Below, piece by piece: positions 34,006-43,457 of a stretch of 64,000 bases of DNA. Source of the DNA: Flavobacteriaceae bacterium EG-1. GTDB lineage: Bacteria; Bacteroidota; Bacteroidia; Flavobacteriales; Flavobacteriaceae. The notes under the pieces were generated by a model. It saw only the letters and a list, made by a program, of their open reading frames with translations, had not been told where the DNA came from and did no database searches. The stretch spans positions 660,202 to 724,201 of the forward strand of contig NZ_WJPK01000002.1 in NCBI RefSeq assembly GCF_009649685.1, written 5' to 3'. How positions within the stretch are numbered: the stretch's first letter is position 1; the number at the start of each line of letters is the position of its first letter. A program made the position numbers and the translations under genes.

Positions 34006-35055
34006 ATGGCCAATTTTTATTCACTTAGCATAAAACATATTAAACCGTTAACATCGAGCTCTGTAGCAATCACATTTGAGATTCCTAAAGATTTGTTACA
34101 AACCTTCGATTTTATTCCTGGACAATACATCACTATAAAAAAAGAAATAAAAGGCAAAGAATTGCGTCGTGCGTATTCCATTAGCTCATCTCCTAAAAAA
34201 GATTGCTTTACTATTGGTGTTAAAAAAGTAGATAATGGTGGGTTTTCAGATTTTGCAAATACAAAATTAAAAGCAGGGGATGTACTTGATATAATGCCAC
34301 CTGAAGGAAGATTTGTTTTTAAACCAAATTCTAATAAAACCAACATTGCTGCTTTTGCTGCCGGAAGTGGTATTACACCAATTATGAGTATTGCTAAGAG
34401 TGTTTTAAATAGCAACCCCAGCAATACATTTGTTTTAGTTTATGGTAATAAATCTAGTGAAGACACAATGTTTTATACTGATTTGGTAAAACTACAGTTA
34501 GAATATTCTAATCGGTTTTTTATCTATTTTACAAATAGCCAAACCCGCGAAGAAGACTCTCTTTTTGGCCGTATAGATGTTTCTACCGTTAATTATGCAC
34601 TTAAAAACAAACATAAAAACATCAATTTTGACGGGTATTATCTCTGTGGTCCTGAAGCCATGATAAACTTAGTTTCTGACACCTTAAAAGAAAATGAGAT
34701 TCCTGAAGATAAAATTCATTTTGAATTGTTCACCACAACTGAGATTTTAGAGGAACTTCCCAAAAGTGTCGATGGTAAAACAGATGTTACTATTATTCTT
34801 GATGATGAAGAGTTCAATTTTTCAATGGATAAAAAGGAAATTGTTCTCGATGCTGTGCTTAAAGAAAATATTGATGCACCATATTCTTGTCAAGGAGGTG
34901 TTTGTAGTAGTTGTATTGCACGCGTAACCGAAGGAAAGGTAGAAATGGTTAAAAATCAAATTTTAACGGATAGTGAAATTGCTGAAGGATTAGTATTAAC
35001 CTGTCAAGCACATGCAATCACCCCGTCGGTTAAAATTGATTATGATGATGTTTAA
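34006..35055 (+). CDS. PaaE-like flavin/[2Fe-2S] oxidoreductase
   Basis: 349 aa, ATG start. FAD domain (about 1-105) with RRAYSISSSP (54-63), NAD(P) domain (about 112-235) with AAGSGITPIMSIAK, and a C-terminal plant-type [2Fe-2S] domain (about 260-349) with cysteines 295, 300, 303 and 333. It moves electrons from NAD(P)H through FAD and iron-sulfur to an oxygenase. No phenylacetyl-CoA epoxidase subunits or other oxygenase genes are nearby, so the partner is unknown. Confidence 0.88.
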   Translation: MANFYSLSIKHIKPLTSSSVAITFEIPKDLLQTFDFIPGQYITIKKEIKGKELRRAYSISSSPKKDCFTIGVKKVDNGGFSDFANTKLKAGDVLDIMPPEGRFVFKPNSNKTNIAAFAAGSGITPIMSIAKSVLNSNPSNTFVLVYGNKSSEDTMFYTDLVKLQLEYSNRFFIYFTNSQTREEDSLFGRIDVSTVNYALKNKHKNINFDGYYLCGPEAMINLVSDTLKENEIPEDKIHFELFTTTEILEELPKSVDGKTDVTIILDDEEFNFSMDKKEIVLDAVLKENIDAPYSCQGGVCSSCIARVTEGKVEMVKNQILTDSEIAEGLVLTCQAHAITPSVKIDYDDV

Positions 35056-35834
35056 TTACTAAATCTTTCATTTAAAACGTTCATTGCATGGTCATAGCCG
35101 ATATTAAAGGCGCGCTCAATACCCTTTTTATCTAATACCCCAAAAGATTCTAATTGTTCCGGCTCAAAAATTAGATTGCAATATTCTAGCTTTGCTTTAT
35201 ACGTTGCATGAATCATTAACGAGGTAACTCTATTTGCCAATTTTAATGAGGAATTAATTGCTTTCTTAGGAATTTGTTTTATAGTTGCAACATTACTTCC
35301 TACAATAATATCACATTCTCCAATTAATGGTTCAACAGGAAAATTGTTCATTATTCCCCCATCAGCATATAATTCACCTTGTATTTCAATAGGACTAAAA
35401 ACTGGTGGAAGAGCTGCCGAAGCAAGCAATGCTCTAATTAACTCGCCATCATGAAATTGGCGCTGTGTACCCTCCTGCAAATTTGTAGCTGTTACAAACA
35501 GTTTTTTATTTAATGCTTGAAAAGAATCATTATTAAATCGCTTTAAAAAAAGGCTATAATACTTAACAGTATCAATTAATCCAGGTTTCGCAAAAGTTAA
35601 AAAGTTGTATTTAACCAATGGAGTTTCCTTAAAAAATGCCAACATTTGATCAATACTGCTTCCATTGGCATAAAGTGCACCTACCAAGGCACCTGCACTA
35701 GAACCTGAAATCACACCAACATCAATGTTAAACTCATTTAATGCCTTAATTAAACCTATATGTGCAATTCCTTTGACCCCTCCGCCTGAAAGTACAAGAC
35801 CAATTTTTTTAGATTGAAAATCTTCTAAACGCAT
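35052..35834 (-). CDS. Patatin-like phospholipase
   Basis: 260 aa from the ATG at 35834 (a TTG at 35849 would add five residues). The catalytic dyad is intact: GSSAG with Ser46 and DGGIMNN with Asp158. The oxyanion loop is LSGGGVKGIAHIG. No signal peptide or membrane helix, so it is probably cytoplasmic or peripheral. Substrate (phospholipid or other acyl ester) cannot be told. It converges with the reductase gene, overlapping by 4 bp. Confidence 0.9.
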   Translation of the reverse strand: MRLEDFQSKKIGLVLSGGGVKGIAHIGLIKALNEFNIDVGVISGSSAGALVGALYANGSSIDQMLAFFKETPLVKYNFLTFAKPGLIDTVKYYSLFLKRFNNDSFQALNKKLFVTATNLQEGTQRQFHDGELIRALLASAALPPVFSPIEIQGELYADGGIMNNFPVEPLIGECDIIVGSNVATIKQIPKKAINSSLKLANRVTSLMIHATYKAKLEYCNLIFEPEQLESFGVLDKKGIERAFNIGYDHAMNVLNERFSN

Positions 35835-36105
35835 TATATATTTTTTCAAATACTAAGTTAATGTCAATAACCAATAAATAAGAATTAGTTTATTGATAAA
35901 ATAACAAGAAATTCTTACTTTAAAATAAAATTAATTATCCCTCATAAAAAAGAATCATCTTTTGTTTGTTTCATAAGTACTTTATTTCCAAATAGATTGA
36001 AAAAGACAATTTTTAATATAAAAGGACAAAATACATTATGGTTTTGGCAATATTCAATTAATAATTAAACAAAATTTGTCGTATTTTTAGCACAACCACA
36101 TTCAA

Positions 36106-36798
36106 ATGAATAATATTTCATCGCAATCAACAGCCATTTTAATTTTTGCGCAGTCGCCACTACAAGATGCTGAACAAAAATCAATAACAGGAGGAGAAAA
36201 ACTTTTTCATGCTTTGAATAAGCATTTCGTAAAAATTGTTGAAAACACTGATTTACCTTATGTTGAAATTAACGAAGAAAACCAAATAGGGAGTACTTTT
36301 GGTGAACGATATTGCAACGCTATTGAAAGTGTATTTAACCAAGGATTTCATAATATTATTTGCATTGGTAATGATAGTCCACGCCTTAGCACTAAAACGC
36401 TATTAGAAACGACCAAAATCTTAAATGAAGGAAATGCAGTATTTGGGCCATCTGTAGATGGTGGATTTTATCTTTTAGGTATGCATCATTCTAATTTTGA
36501 CCGAAAAAGGTTTGAGAGTTTATCATGGCAGACGCAGAAAATAACTAGGGAGATACAGAAAATATTTGAAGAAAAAGATAGAAAATATACCTTATTACCT
36601 ACTCTATTTGACATTGACTGTCTTTATGACCTTAAAATCTTTATAAGTCAAGCTAATGACTGCTCTAAAAACGTATATAATATAGCAAAGGATATATTTG
36701 ATACTACGGTAAGCAAATATTTATTTGTTGATTTAATTGATGAACGACTACCCATGCTGGCAAGTGAAGAAAAGGAATACTTAAAACAAAAAAAGTAA
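36106..36798 (+). CDS. DUF2064 protein, GT-A-like nucleotidyl/glycosyl transferase fold
   Basis: 230 aa, ATG start. The DUF2064 pattern is visible: ILIFAQSP, GNDSPRLS (a DxD-like region) and FGPSVDGGFYLLGM. Members resemble CofC and GT-A transferases; some are linked to arsenosugar synthesis, but none of that pathway is nearby. The C-terminal 60 residues look divergent. Function unknown. Confidence 0.8.
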   Translation: MNNISSQSTAILIFAQSPLQDAEQKSITGGEKLFHALNKHFVKIVENTDLPYVEINEENQIGSTFGERYCNAIESVFNQGFHNIICIGNDSPRLSTKTLLETTKILNEGNAVFGPSVDGGFYLLGMHHSNFDRKRFESLSWQTQKITREIQKIFEEKDRKYTLLPTLFDIDCLYDLKIFISQANDCSKNVYNIAKDIFDTTVSKYLFVDLIDERLPMLASEEKEYLKQKK

Positions 36799-37115
36799 CG
36801 GGGTTTTACTTTACTAATTATAGGTAAGTTTTTAACTGCTCAACTTTTCTCTAATTCCAAAGTACTTAAATTAATTCTCTTAATGCTATTTAATATTAGG
36901 GTTCAAAGTTGTAATCACTACAAAACACCTTTACATATATATTAAGTAGCTAATTTGCAATACTATAATACAACGCTCTTAATCATCTACAAAAACTGAG
37001 CAACTCGAGTCCACTTATATTTTTAAATATCACCCAATAATTATTTAATATCTTCTGCATTTTTACACCCATATACTTTTCTCATTCATCATTATACACT
37101 TCAACGATAAGAATG

Positions 37116-37129
37116 ACCGACTCGTCGGT
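37116..37129. promoter_or_regulatory. Likely TetR operator
   Basis: ACCGAC-TC-GTCGGT is a perfect 6-2-6 inverted repeat, G+C-rich in an AT-rich gap. A related half site occurs at 37251-37256 (GTCGGT, in CTCATCGGTCGGTTT), 20 bp before the tetR start. Paired sites with this GTCGGT half are typical of TetR-family operators. Autoregulation is inferred. Confidence 0.55.
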
Positions 37130-37158
37130 TTGTAGTATTTCAAGTATTCCTAATTTAC
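37129..37158 (+). promoter_or_regulatory. Weak promoter overlapping the operator upstream of tetR
   Basis: TTTG at 37129-37132 and TAATTTAC at 37151-37158 are 18 bp apart; the -7 box has two mismatches. The -33 box begins at the last base of the palindrome, so repressor binding would block polymerase. The leader would be about 110 nt. Confidence 0.3.
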
Positions 37159-37273
37159 TACGAATTCTTACCTTTCAACGACTATTTTAACCACATATCT
37201 AACCACGAGCAAATCAACAACAATTTAAAGGTTTTATATATGACTCATCGGTCGGTTTAACCTTAAATATTAA

Positions 37274-37894
37274 ATGATGCAAAAAAATTTAAAACGCATG
37301 GCAACCATGCAAAGAATGCAAGTAACAGGACTTGAACTTTTTTATAAAAATGGATATTACAATACTAGTGTAGATGATATTTTAAATAAGTTAGAACTTT
37401 CAAAGGGAGCTTTCTATTACCATTATGAATCAAAAGAAGATTTCTTTATTCAAATTATAGAAAACTTATTAGTGCGAAAAGTTTACAGCATGTTGATTGA
37501 ACCTGTTGAGGGTCATGAAAACACTTCGGACTTAATTATGCAATGTTATGATAATGCTTTAGAAACAGCCGTGCACAACGAAATGGATTTTGGTTTTGTG
37601 TTAGGAAACTTCATCTCTGAGTTTAATGGTAGAAACCCGAAAATAATGAAACACCTAAATGACATTATTAAAATATGGGAAGTAAACCTGGTATCTGTTA
37701 TTCAACGTGGTAAGTTCGAAGGTTATATCGATCGCCATGCAGATGCTGAAGGCGTGGCGTTATTTATTATGAGTTCTTTTATGGGTGTTCGCACTTTAAT
37801 GGTAGAAACCGCCCCTAGTGCTCGTAAATATAGGTTTATGTCTCAGCTTAGATTATTTTTAAAATCAATAGAAAATAAACAACCTGCAGTATAA
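37274..37894 (+). CDS. TetR/AcrR family regulator
   Basis: 206 aa; ATG at 37274 or the adjacent ATG at 37277. The N-terminal helix-turn-helix is typical: GLELFYKNGYYNTSVDDILN and KLELSKGAFYYHYESKEDFF. The C-terminal ligand domain (about 70-200) has no recognisable ligand signature. No obvious target operon adjoins it: upstream is a DUF2064 gene and downstream a convergent GT9 gene. It probably controls itself and distant genes. Confidence 0.93.
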   Translation: MMQKNLKRMATMQRMQVTGLELFYKNGYYNTSVDDILNKLELSKGAFYYHYESKEDFFIQIIENLLVRKVYSMLIEPVEGHENTSDLIMQCYDNALETAVHNEMDFGFVLGNFISEFNGRNPKIMKHLNDIIKIWEVNLVSVIQRGKFEGYIDRHADAEGVALFIMSSFMGVRTLMVETAPSARKYRFMSQLRLFLKSIENKQPAV

Positions 37895-37901
37895 TATTTA
37901 A

Positions 37902-38951
37902 TTAGTTGCTACCTGTTATTTCTTGAATATTCTGAATAATTTCATTAACTGATATTGTATTCATAACGCTTTCGTATCCTCTTGGCACCTTATTACCATA
38001 AATAGAAGTAGGAATCAAAGGGTAAATAGACCGATTAGCCAATAGTGCCTTATTTTTACCAAAATTAAAAGGAGAAAAACCAGCATAAGGATGGGTTATA
38101 CCCCACAATGTTAACACTGGAACACCAAAAACGGAAGCTAAATGACCATTACCACTGTCCATGGCTAACATTAAATCTAATTTTGAAATAAGTTGAAGCT
38201 CTTCTGCAAAAGTGAGCAATCCGGCACAATTTATTGAATTTTTATAATTGGATTCAAATTCATTTAGCTTTTCAATTTCCTGAGCTCCTCCTCCAAAGAA
38301 ATATATCTGGTATGTATTAGATTTATTAAGGAGCTCTACAACTTCTTCCATTAATTCTATTGGATACATTTTGCTATTGAAGGCTGCAAAAGGTGCAATA
38401 CCAATTTTAATTTTCAAATCATCTTTTAATAATTCCCTTACTTTATTTGAAAAAGTAGGGCTAACTAGCGGCTTCACATTCGACAAATCAAAATAAAAAC
38501 CTAAACTAGCAAAGACATCAACATAACGCTGATGTGTTGATTTTAATGGTTTTATTGACAACTTATTATTCAACGCTGTCAATGCTTTCTTTTCTGATCT
38601 TCCTTTGTCTATTTGTTTAAAAGTAATATTGGTAAGAGCAAAAAAACGTTTTAGTATTTTACTACGTAAAACATTATGTATATCTACTACCGCATCTATA
38701 TTTATGCCTTTTAGCTCTTTGAATAAACGCCATAAACCAAAAACACCTTTATGCCTACCTTTTACATCAGCTTCGTATACGCTTACATTAGGAAATTGCT
38801 CAAATAATGGTGCATAAAACTTCCGTGTTAGAAAAGTTATTTTAACATCTGGATAATTCTCAAAAAATGCGGATAACACTGGCACGGCCATTGCAACATC
38901 GCCCATAGCTGAAAGCCGAATAACTAAGATATGTGAGGTAAACTTTTTCAC
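37902..38951 (-). CDS. Glycosyltransferase family 9 (heptosyltransferase-like)
   Basis: 349 aa, GTG start overlapping the DUF4254 stop (GTGA). GT-B fold with the family end motif LAMDSGNGHLASVFGVPVLT and HPYAGFSPF. ADP-heptose or related donors are typical, acting on lipopolysaccharide core at the inner membrane. Pairing with DUF4254 is common in Flavobacteriaceae. Confidence 0.88.
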   Translation of the reverse strand: MKKFTSHILVIRLSAMGDVAMAVPVLSAFFENYPDVKITFLTRKFYAPLFEQFPNVSVYEADVKGRHKGVFGLWRLFKELKGINIDAVVDIHNVLRSKILKRFFALTNITFKQIDKGRSEKKALTALNNKLSIKPLKSTHQRYVDVFASLGFYFDLSNVKPLVSPTFSNKVRELLKDDLKIKIGIAPFAAFNSKMYPIELMEEVVELLNKSNTYQIYFFGGGAQEIEKLNEFESNYKNSINCAGLLTFAEELQLISKLDLMLAMDSGNGHLASVFGVPVLTLWGITHPYAGFSPFNFGKNKALLANRSIYPLIPTSIYGNKVPRGYESVMNTISVNEIIQNIQEITGSN

Positions 38952-39553
38952 TTTGTACCACGAAGTACCGGGTTTAGTTCTTCATCATTATACATTTTCA
39001 TCTGTTTGTAGACTTTCATGTATTTGTCGCCCGATTCAATATCACTTAAAAGTTGATCAATAGCTGTAGATAAATCTTTCTTTTGTTCTAATAGAACACT
39101 TAATTTTGAGGCGCACTTTTTCTTGTGAGCTGGATCGGCATCTATTCGATCAACTTCTTCCCGCATATGGTAAATTTTTAAGGCGAGAATAGACAGGCGG
39201 TCTATAGCCCAAGCTGGGCTTTCCGTATTAATCGTAGCCTCATCTTTTACTTCTACCGATTGGTATTTTTTTAAAAAATAACTGTCAATATACTCTACCA
39301 AATCAGTTCTATCTTGATTACTTGCATCAATTTTTCGCTTTAAAGTTAATGCTGCCTCTGGATTAATGTTTGGATCTCTAATAATATCCTCATAATGCCA
39401 CTGAACCGTATCTATCCAATTTTTGCGGTAAAGTAAATGGTTTATAATATCATCATTTTCATAAGGGTTACTAAAGCTTTGACTTACATCATCAATAATA
39501 TGATACTTTGCAATACTTTCTTCGAAAATTGAAAATGCGTGTTTACTAAACAT
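38948..39553 (-). CDS. DUF4254 domain protein
   Basis: 201 aa, ATG start, largely helical and soluble, with NWIDTVQWHYEDIIRDPNI near residue 45 as the family signature. Function is unknown. Translation appears coupled to the GT9 gene through a 4-bp overlap, so a role with lipopolysaccharide core assembly is plausible. Confidence 0.85.
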   Translation of the reverse strand: MFSKHAFSIFEESIAKYHIIDDVSQSFSNPYENDDIINHLLYRKNWIDTVQWHYEDIIRDPNINPEAALTLKRKIDASNQDRTDLVEYIDSYFLKKYQSVEVKDEATINTESPAWAIDRLSILALKIYHMREEVDRIDADPAHKKKCASKLSVLLEQKKDLSTAIDQLLSDIESGDKYMKVYKQMKMYNDEELNPVLRGTK

Positions 39554-39580
39554 AATTGAGTTGTTTATACAAATATACCC

Positions 39581-40522
39581 TTATTTGAGAATAAATAAAT
39601 CCGTAATAAACACCAAAAAAGGCAAGAAAATAGATAACATAAGTACTATTTCTTTTATGTTTTCTTTATTAATAGACTCTACATAATTCGTTAGAAAAAC
39701 CACTGCTGGAAAAAACGTTAGCATTAAAGGATGTTTTTCTGAACCTGACAATAGAACTTCTAAAACAAGGCCAATAACAAAGGAGAGAGCAACCAACCTA
39801 AGTGTTACAATCTTACCCACTCCCACTTTTGATAATTTTAAAAATGACATTAAGCCAGTAACACAAATTAAGAGTATATAAATAATACGTTTTGCACTTT
39901 TTGCTAAATTCATAAAGCGCGATGATTGAAAGTCTAAATCAAATGAATAATAACGCCAAAGAAAATCTTTATCACCAGCTAAAATTGTTATTGCATAGAA
40001 AATCATAAAAAACGCAAAAACACTTGTAAAGGGAACCATCCAATTTTTAATATTTTTAGGCTCATAAATATAAATAGCTATGAAAACAAGTACTAAATAT
40101 AAAACTGCCCAATCGTAACATAAACTAGCCATCATCACCCAAAAAGTGGCATCAAACACTTTAAGTTTAATGTTTTTTAAAGAACGAATACTTATCAACC
40201 TTCTTAAAGACAAAAGAATACACAAACTACTTCCAATTGCATAATTATCGACTAAAGTTTCTGGAAACACAACCATTAACAGCACATAAAATAAAATTGC
40301 AAAGGAATTTAAGCCTGTCATTTTATTTCTTTTGACAATAAAATTTACCAAAATAAAACTGACCATTAATACCCCTAATACAACTACCTGTATAATAGTT
40401 TGCCCCAAATCATAAGCCCCTTCGAACATATAAAAATGAACCAACCAATAAAAAAAGAAGAGAAACGTTAATACAATAATGAAATTTATTGGCTTAGTTT
40501 TCCCAAAAATGCTTTGAATCAT
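39581..40522 (-). CDS. DUF6427-like polytopic membrane protein
   Basis: 313 aa, ATG start, about 9-10 predicted membrane helices with few charged loops. The fold resembles small polymerase/ligase-type membrane proteins, but no catalytic motif is visible. It is conserved in Flavobacteriaceae beside DUF4254/GT9 and purD. Function unknown. Confidence 0.7.
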   Translation of the reverse strand: MIQSIFGKTKPINFIIVLTFLFFFYWLVHFYMFEGAYDLGQTIIQVVVLGVLMVSFILVNFIVKRNKMTGLNSFAILFYVLLMVVFPETLVDNYAIGSSLCILLSLRRLISIRSLKNIKLKVFDATFWVMMASLCYDWAVLYLVLVFIAIYIYEPKNIKNWMVPFTSVFAFFMIFYAITILAGDKDFLWRYYSFDLDFQSSRFMNLAKSAKRIIYILLICVTGLMSFLKLSKVGVGKIVTLRLVALSFVIGLVLEVLLSGSEKHPLMLTFFPAVVFLTNYVESINKENIKEIVLMLSIFLPFLVFITDLFILK

Positions 40523-40542
40523 CTGAGGATTTTATACTTTTG
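40513..40542 (+). promoter_or_regulatory. Promoter of the DUF6341 gene
   Basis: TTTG (40513-40516) and TACTTTTG (40535-40542) are 18 bp apart, both perfect boxes. The -33 box lies inside the start of the divergent DUF6427 gene. The leader would be about 52 nt. Confidence 0.55.
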
Positions 40543-40600
40543 TGTTCAAATATAGTAATAGACTGGGCTTCTAAAAAGGTCCAAAATCAAATAAAAATAT

Positions 40601-40825
40601 ATGTGGCGATCTTTTTTTGAAGGTATTAATGATTTATTTGTAAACGTATTGTTTGCTCCTTTTGATTTTTTCAGATTTATGGAAAGCTGGTGGGTGGCCA
40701 ATACAGTTAATTGGATTTTAGCCATTATTGGCACGGTAGCTTTTGTTTACTGGATGCTTCAGTTAAAGGAATATGCTGCAAATGACGAAGAAGACAAAAG
40801 TATTAGTTCGCATTCTTACTTATAG
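40601..40825 (+). CDS. Small membrane protein, DUF6341-like
   Basis: 74 aa, ATG start. One strong membrane helix (about 33-53, ANTVNWILAIIGTVAFVYWM) after an amphipathic N-terminus, with an acidic tail. Homologues of this size sit between DUF6427 and purD across Flavobacteriaceae and have sometimes been misnamed uracil phosphoribosyltransferase. The perfect promoter supports it as a real gene. Its last 6 bp overlap purD. Confidence 0.78.
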   Translation: MWRSFFEGINDLFVNVLFAPFDFFRFMESWWVANTVNWILAIIGTVAFVYWMLQLKEYAANDEEDKSISSHSYL

Positions 40826-42091
40826 ATCGAAACCAATATCTTTACGATAATTAATCCTATCAAAATGTAGTTTTCCTATATTTTCATAGGATTTTTTTAG
40901 TGCTATCTTGAAATCAGCCCCGTAAGATGTTACAGCTAATACACGACCACCATTAGTTACCACTTTTTCATTTTTCAGTTTAGTGCCTGCATGAAAGACT
41001 AAAGAATCTTCGATATTTTCGAAGCCTGTTATTTCTTTTTCTTTCTCATATGCACCAGGATATCCACCTGATACCGCCATCACTGTAGTTGCAGTTCTAT
41101 CGTCTATTTTTAAGTCTATCTCATCTAACCTTTGATTGGCTACAGCTTGAAACAGTTCAACCAAATCATTTTCTATTCTAGGGATAACAACTTCCGTCTC
41201 TGGATCACCTAAACGAACGTTATATTCTATTACATAAGGGTCATCATTTACTTTTATCAAACCTATAAATATAAAACCTTTGTATGGTAACCCATCGGAT
41301 TTAAGTCCATTCACAGTCGGTTTAACTACCCTCTCATGTATTTTCTTCATAAATTCAGGTGTAGAGAAGGGAACAGGGGAAATAGCCCCCATACCGCCTG
41401 TATTTAAGCCTGTATCTCCTTCACCAATTCGCTTGTAATCTTTTGCTGTTGGCAAAACTTTATAACCTTTTCCATCTGTTAATACAAATACACTTAATTC
41501 AATACCTGATAAAAACTCCTCAATTACAACAGTTGTGCTAGCATTTCCAAATTTAGCATCTGCTAACATTGCATGTAATTCTTGTTTAGCTTCTTTTAAA
41601 TCGCTTAGAATTAAAACTCCTTTACCAGCTGCTAAGCCATCTGCTTTAAGAACATAAGGTGGGCTTAGCTTTTCTAAAAAACTGTATCCTTTTTCTAAGG
41701 TATCTAAGGTAAAACTTTCATAAGCTGCTGTAGGAATATTATGCTTTATCATAAACTCCTTAGCAAACTCTTTACTACCTTCTAATTGTGCAGCTGCTTT
41801 TTGAGGACCAATAACTGGAACGTTTTTTAAATTTTCGTTATTCAAAAAATAGTCATGAACCCCATTAACTAAAGGGTCTTCCGGGCCAACCACCACTAAA
41901 TCAATCGAATTATTTATTACCTCAGCTTCAATCTTTTCAAAATCATTTACACCAATTGGAATATTTTTGGCAATAGTTGCAGTACCTGCATTACCAGGAG
42001 CAACGAATAGATTTGTACAATTTATGCTTTGTTTAAGTTTCCAAGCTAAAGCATGTTCACGGCCTCCTGAACCTAAAATAAGAATATTCAT
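40820..42091 (-). CDS. purD: Phosphoribosylamine--glycine ligase
   Basis: 423 aa, ATG start. N-terminal ILGSGGREHALAWKL, the ATP-grasp segment PPYVLKADGLAAGKGV and the metal site YVIEYNVRLGDPETEVV are all present. It makes GAR, step two of purine synthesis. A minus-strand TATTTTTG box lies 16 bp upstream. Confidence 0.97.
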   Translation of the reverse strand: MNILILGSGGREHALAWKLKQSINCTNLFVAPGNAGTATIAKNIPIGVNDFEKIEAEVINNSIDLVVVGPEDPLVNGVHDYFLNNENLKNVPVIGPQKAAAQLEGSKEFAKEFMIKHNIPTAAYESFTLDTLEKGYSFLEKLSPPYVLKADGLAAGKGVLILSDLKEAKQELHAMLADAKFGNASTTVVIEEFLSGIELSVFVLTDGKGYKVLPTAKDYKRIGEGDTGLNTGGMGAISPVPFSTPEFMKKIHERVVKPTVNGLKSDGLPYKGFIFIGLIKVNDDPYVIEYNVRLGDPETEVVIPRIENDLVELFQAVANQRLDEIDLKIDDRTATTVMAVSGGYPGAYEKEKEITGFENIEDSLVFHAGTKLKNEKVVTNGGRVLAVTSYGADFKIALKKSYENIGKLHFDRINYRKDIGFDL

Positions 42092-42107
42092 TTGTAGAAA
42101 ATTTGCC

Positions 42108-42115
42108 CAAAAATA
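42108..42115 (-). promoter_or_regulatory. -7 box of purD
   Basis: Minus-strand TATTTTTG, perfect TAnnTTTG, 16 bp before the purD ATG. A TTTG occurs 13 bp further upstream (42132-42129), which is closer than the usual 17-23 bp. Confidence 0.4.
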
Positions 42116-42298
42116 ATCCTATTCCGAACAAATGCGTAAAGCCATCGACTTTATTTTAAAAACTTCATTAACAAAACCCTTTTTGAAGAACCGGAACACC
42201 TACGAATAATTACTTTAATTAAATAAATCTTGAGAATCGAAAAACGACGCAAAATACAACCAAATTAGACTACATTTAGGCCTTATTATTATCCATAT

Positions 42299-42314
42299 AA
42301 ATCGTATACGATTT
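42299..42314. promoter_or_regulatory. Perfect 16-bp palindrome upstream of purD
   Basis: AAATCGTATACGATTT, centred at 42306/42307, about 185 bp from the purD promoter and 60 bp from the UXS terminator. It could bind a dimeric regulator; no specific factor is suggested. Confidence 0.3.
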
Positions 42315-42372
42315 TTACAAATTTTAATTAGCCGTTTATTTTATTGATATTTCCAAAGCATTCTAAAAAAAC

Positions 42373-42406
42373 AAGAGGTTTTGAAATACAATTTTCAAAA
42401 CCTCTT
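42373..42406 (-). terminator. Terminator of the UXS gene
   Basis: Perfect 14-bp arms AAGAGGTTTTGAAA (42373-42386) and TTTCAAAACCTCTT (42393-42406), 6-nt loop; on the minus strand a run of seven T follows after one G. It lies 23 bp after the stop. Confidence 0.82.
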
Positions 42407-42428
42407 AAAAATATCCAAAAATGAACTA

Positions 42429-43415
42429 TTAATTTCTATTTCTGTCTTTAAAATCTCTATGTTCTGTCTTTTCTAAATCTTCTTTTGACAATGATTTAAA
42501 ATAATCGAAAGTTTTCTTCATTCCTTCAGCTCTACCAACTTTTGGTTCCCAGTCTAAAATTCTTTTGGCTTTAGAAATATCAGGTTGACGTTGCATAGGA
42601 TCATCTTGTGGTAAGTCTTTATAAATTACTTTTTGATCAGTACCTGTTAATTTGATAATTTCTTCTGCAAAATCTTTGATTGTAATTTCATGAGGATTAC
42701 CAATATTAACTGGATTACTATAATCACTTAGTAATAATCTATAAATACCTTCAACCTCATCGTCTACGTAGCAAAAAGAACGTGTTTGAGAACCGTCTCC
42801 AAATACAGTTAAATCTTCACCCCTTAATGCTTGGCCCATAAATGCTGGAATTACACGACCATCATTTAAACGCATTCTTGGTCCGTATGTATTAAAAATT
42901 CTAACAATACGAGTCTCAACACCATGAAAACGATGATACGCCATAGTTATAGACTCTTGGAAACGTTTTGCTTCATCATATACTCCCCTAGGTCCTATGG
43001 TATTTACATTACCATAATACTCTTCGGTTTGAGGATGAACCAATGGGTCACCGTATATTTCAGATGTAGAAGCTATTAAAATTCTAGCATTTTTTTCTTT
43101 TGCTAAACCCAAAAGATTATGTGTGCCTAAAGCCCCTACTTTCAACGTTTGAATAGGAATTTTTAAATAGTCTATTGGACTTGCCGGAGATGCAAAATGC
43201 AATATATAATCTAAATCACCCGGTACATGAACAAACTTTGTTACATCATGGTGATAATACTCGAAATTTTCGAGTTTAAAAAGATGTTCTATATTCTTTA
43301 AATCTCCTGTAATTAGATTATCCATCGCTATTACGTGGAAACCTTCTTTTATAAAACGGTCGCAAAGATGGGAACCTAAAAATCCGGCTGCGCCAGTAAT
43401 TAAAACTTTCTTCAT
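42429..43415 (-). CDS. UDP-glucuronate decarboxylase (UXS-type SDR)
   Basis: 328 aa, ATG start. NAD-binding GAAGFLG (8-14), catalytic Y146-xxx-K150 (GVYDEAK), and [14 protein letters not shown] with [14 protein letters not shown] as in UXS enzymes. It would convert UDP-glucuronate to UDP-xylose for polysaccharide synthesis, although closely related UDP-sugar epimerases cannot be fully excluded. It is a single-gene unit with its own promoter and terminator at the left end of the polysaccharide locus. Confidence 0.88.
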   Translation of the reverse strand: MKKVLITGAAGFLGSHLCDRFIKEGFHVIAMDNLITGDLKNIEHLFKLENFEYYHHDVTKFVHVPGDLDYILHFASPASPIDYLKIPIQTLKVGALGTHNLLGLAKEKNARILIASTSEIYGDPLVHPQTEEYYGNVNTIGPRGVYDEAKRFQESITMAYHRFHGVETRIVRIFNTYGPRMRLNDGRVIPAFMGQALRGEDLTVFGDGSQTRSFCYVDDEVEGIYRLLLSDYSNPVNIGNPHEITIKDFAEEIIKLTGTDQKVIYKDLPQDDPMQRQPDISKAKRILDWEPKVGRAEGMKKTFDYFKSLSKEDLEKTEHRDFKDRNRN

Positions 43416-43457
43416 AGTGTAATTAAGCTATAATGGGTTTTTATTATGTTGGGATAT

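Larger units (their letters stand above)
36799..37273. other. 475-bp intergenic region upstream of the TetR gene
   Basis: No credible coding frame was seen. It contains a palindromic operator candidate (37116-37129), a weak promoter overlapping it (37129-37158) and a related site just before the tetR start (37241-37256). The left 300 bp, from 36799 to about 37110, show no feature I can name. Confidence 0.55.
42092..42428. other. 337-bp intergenic region between purD and the UXS gene
   Basis: It holds the purD -7 box (42108-42115), a 16-bp perfect palindrome (42299-42314) and the terminator of the UXS gene (42373-42406). No coding frame was seen. Confidence 0.6.

Noticed and set aside
34017-34424. 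135-codon frame on the minus strand inside the PaaE-like gene
   Set aside because: Lies opposite conserved cofactor motifs; no family resemblance.
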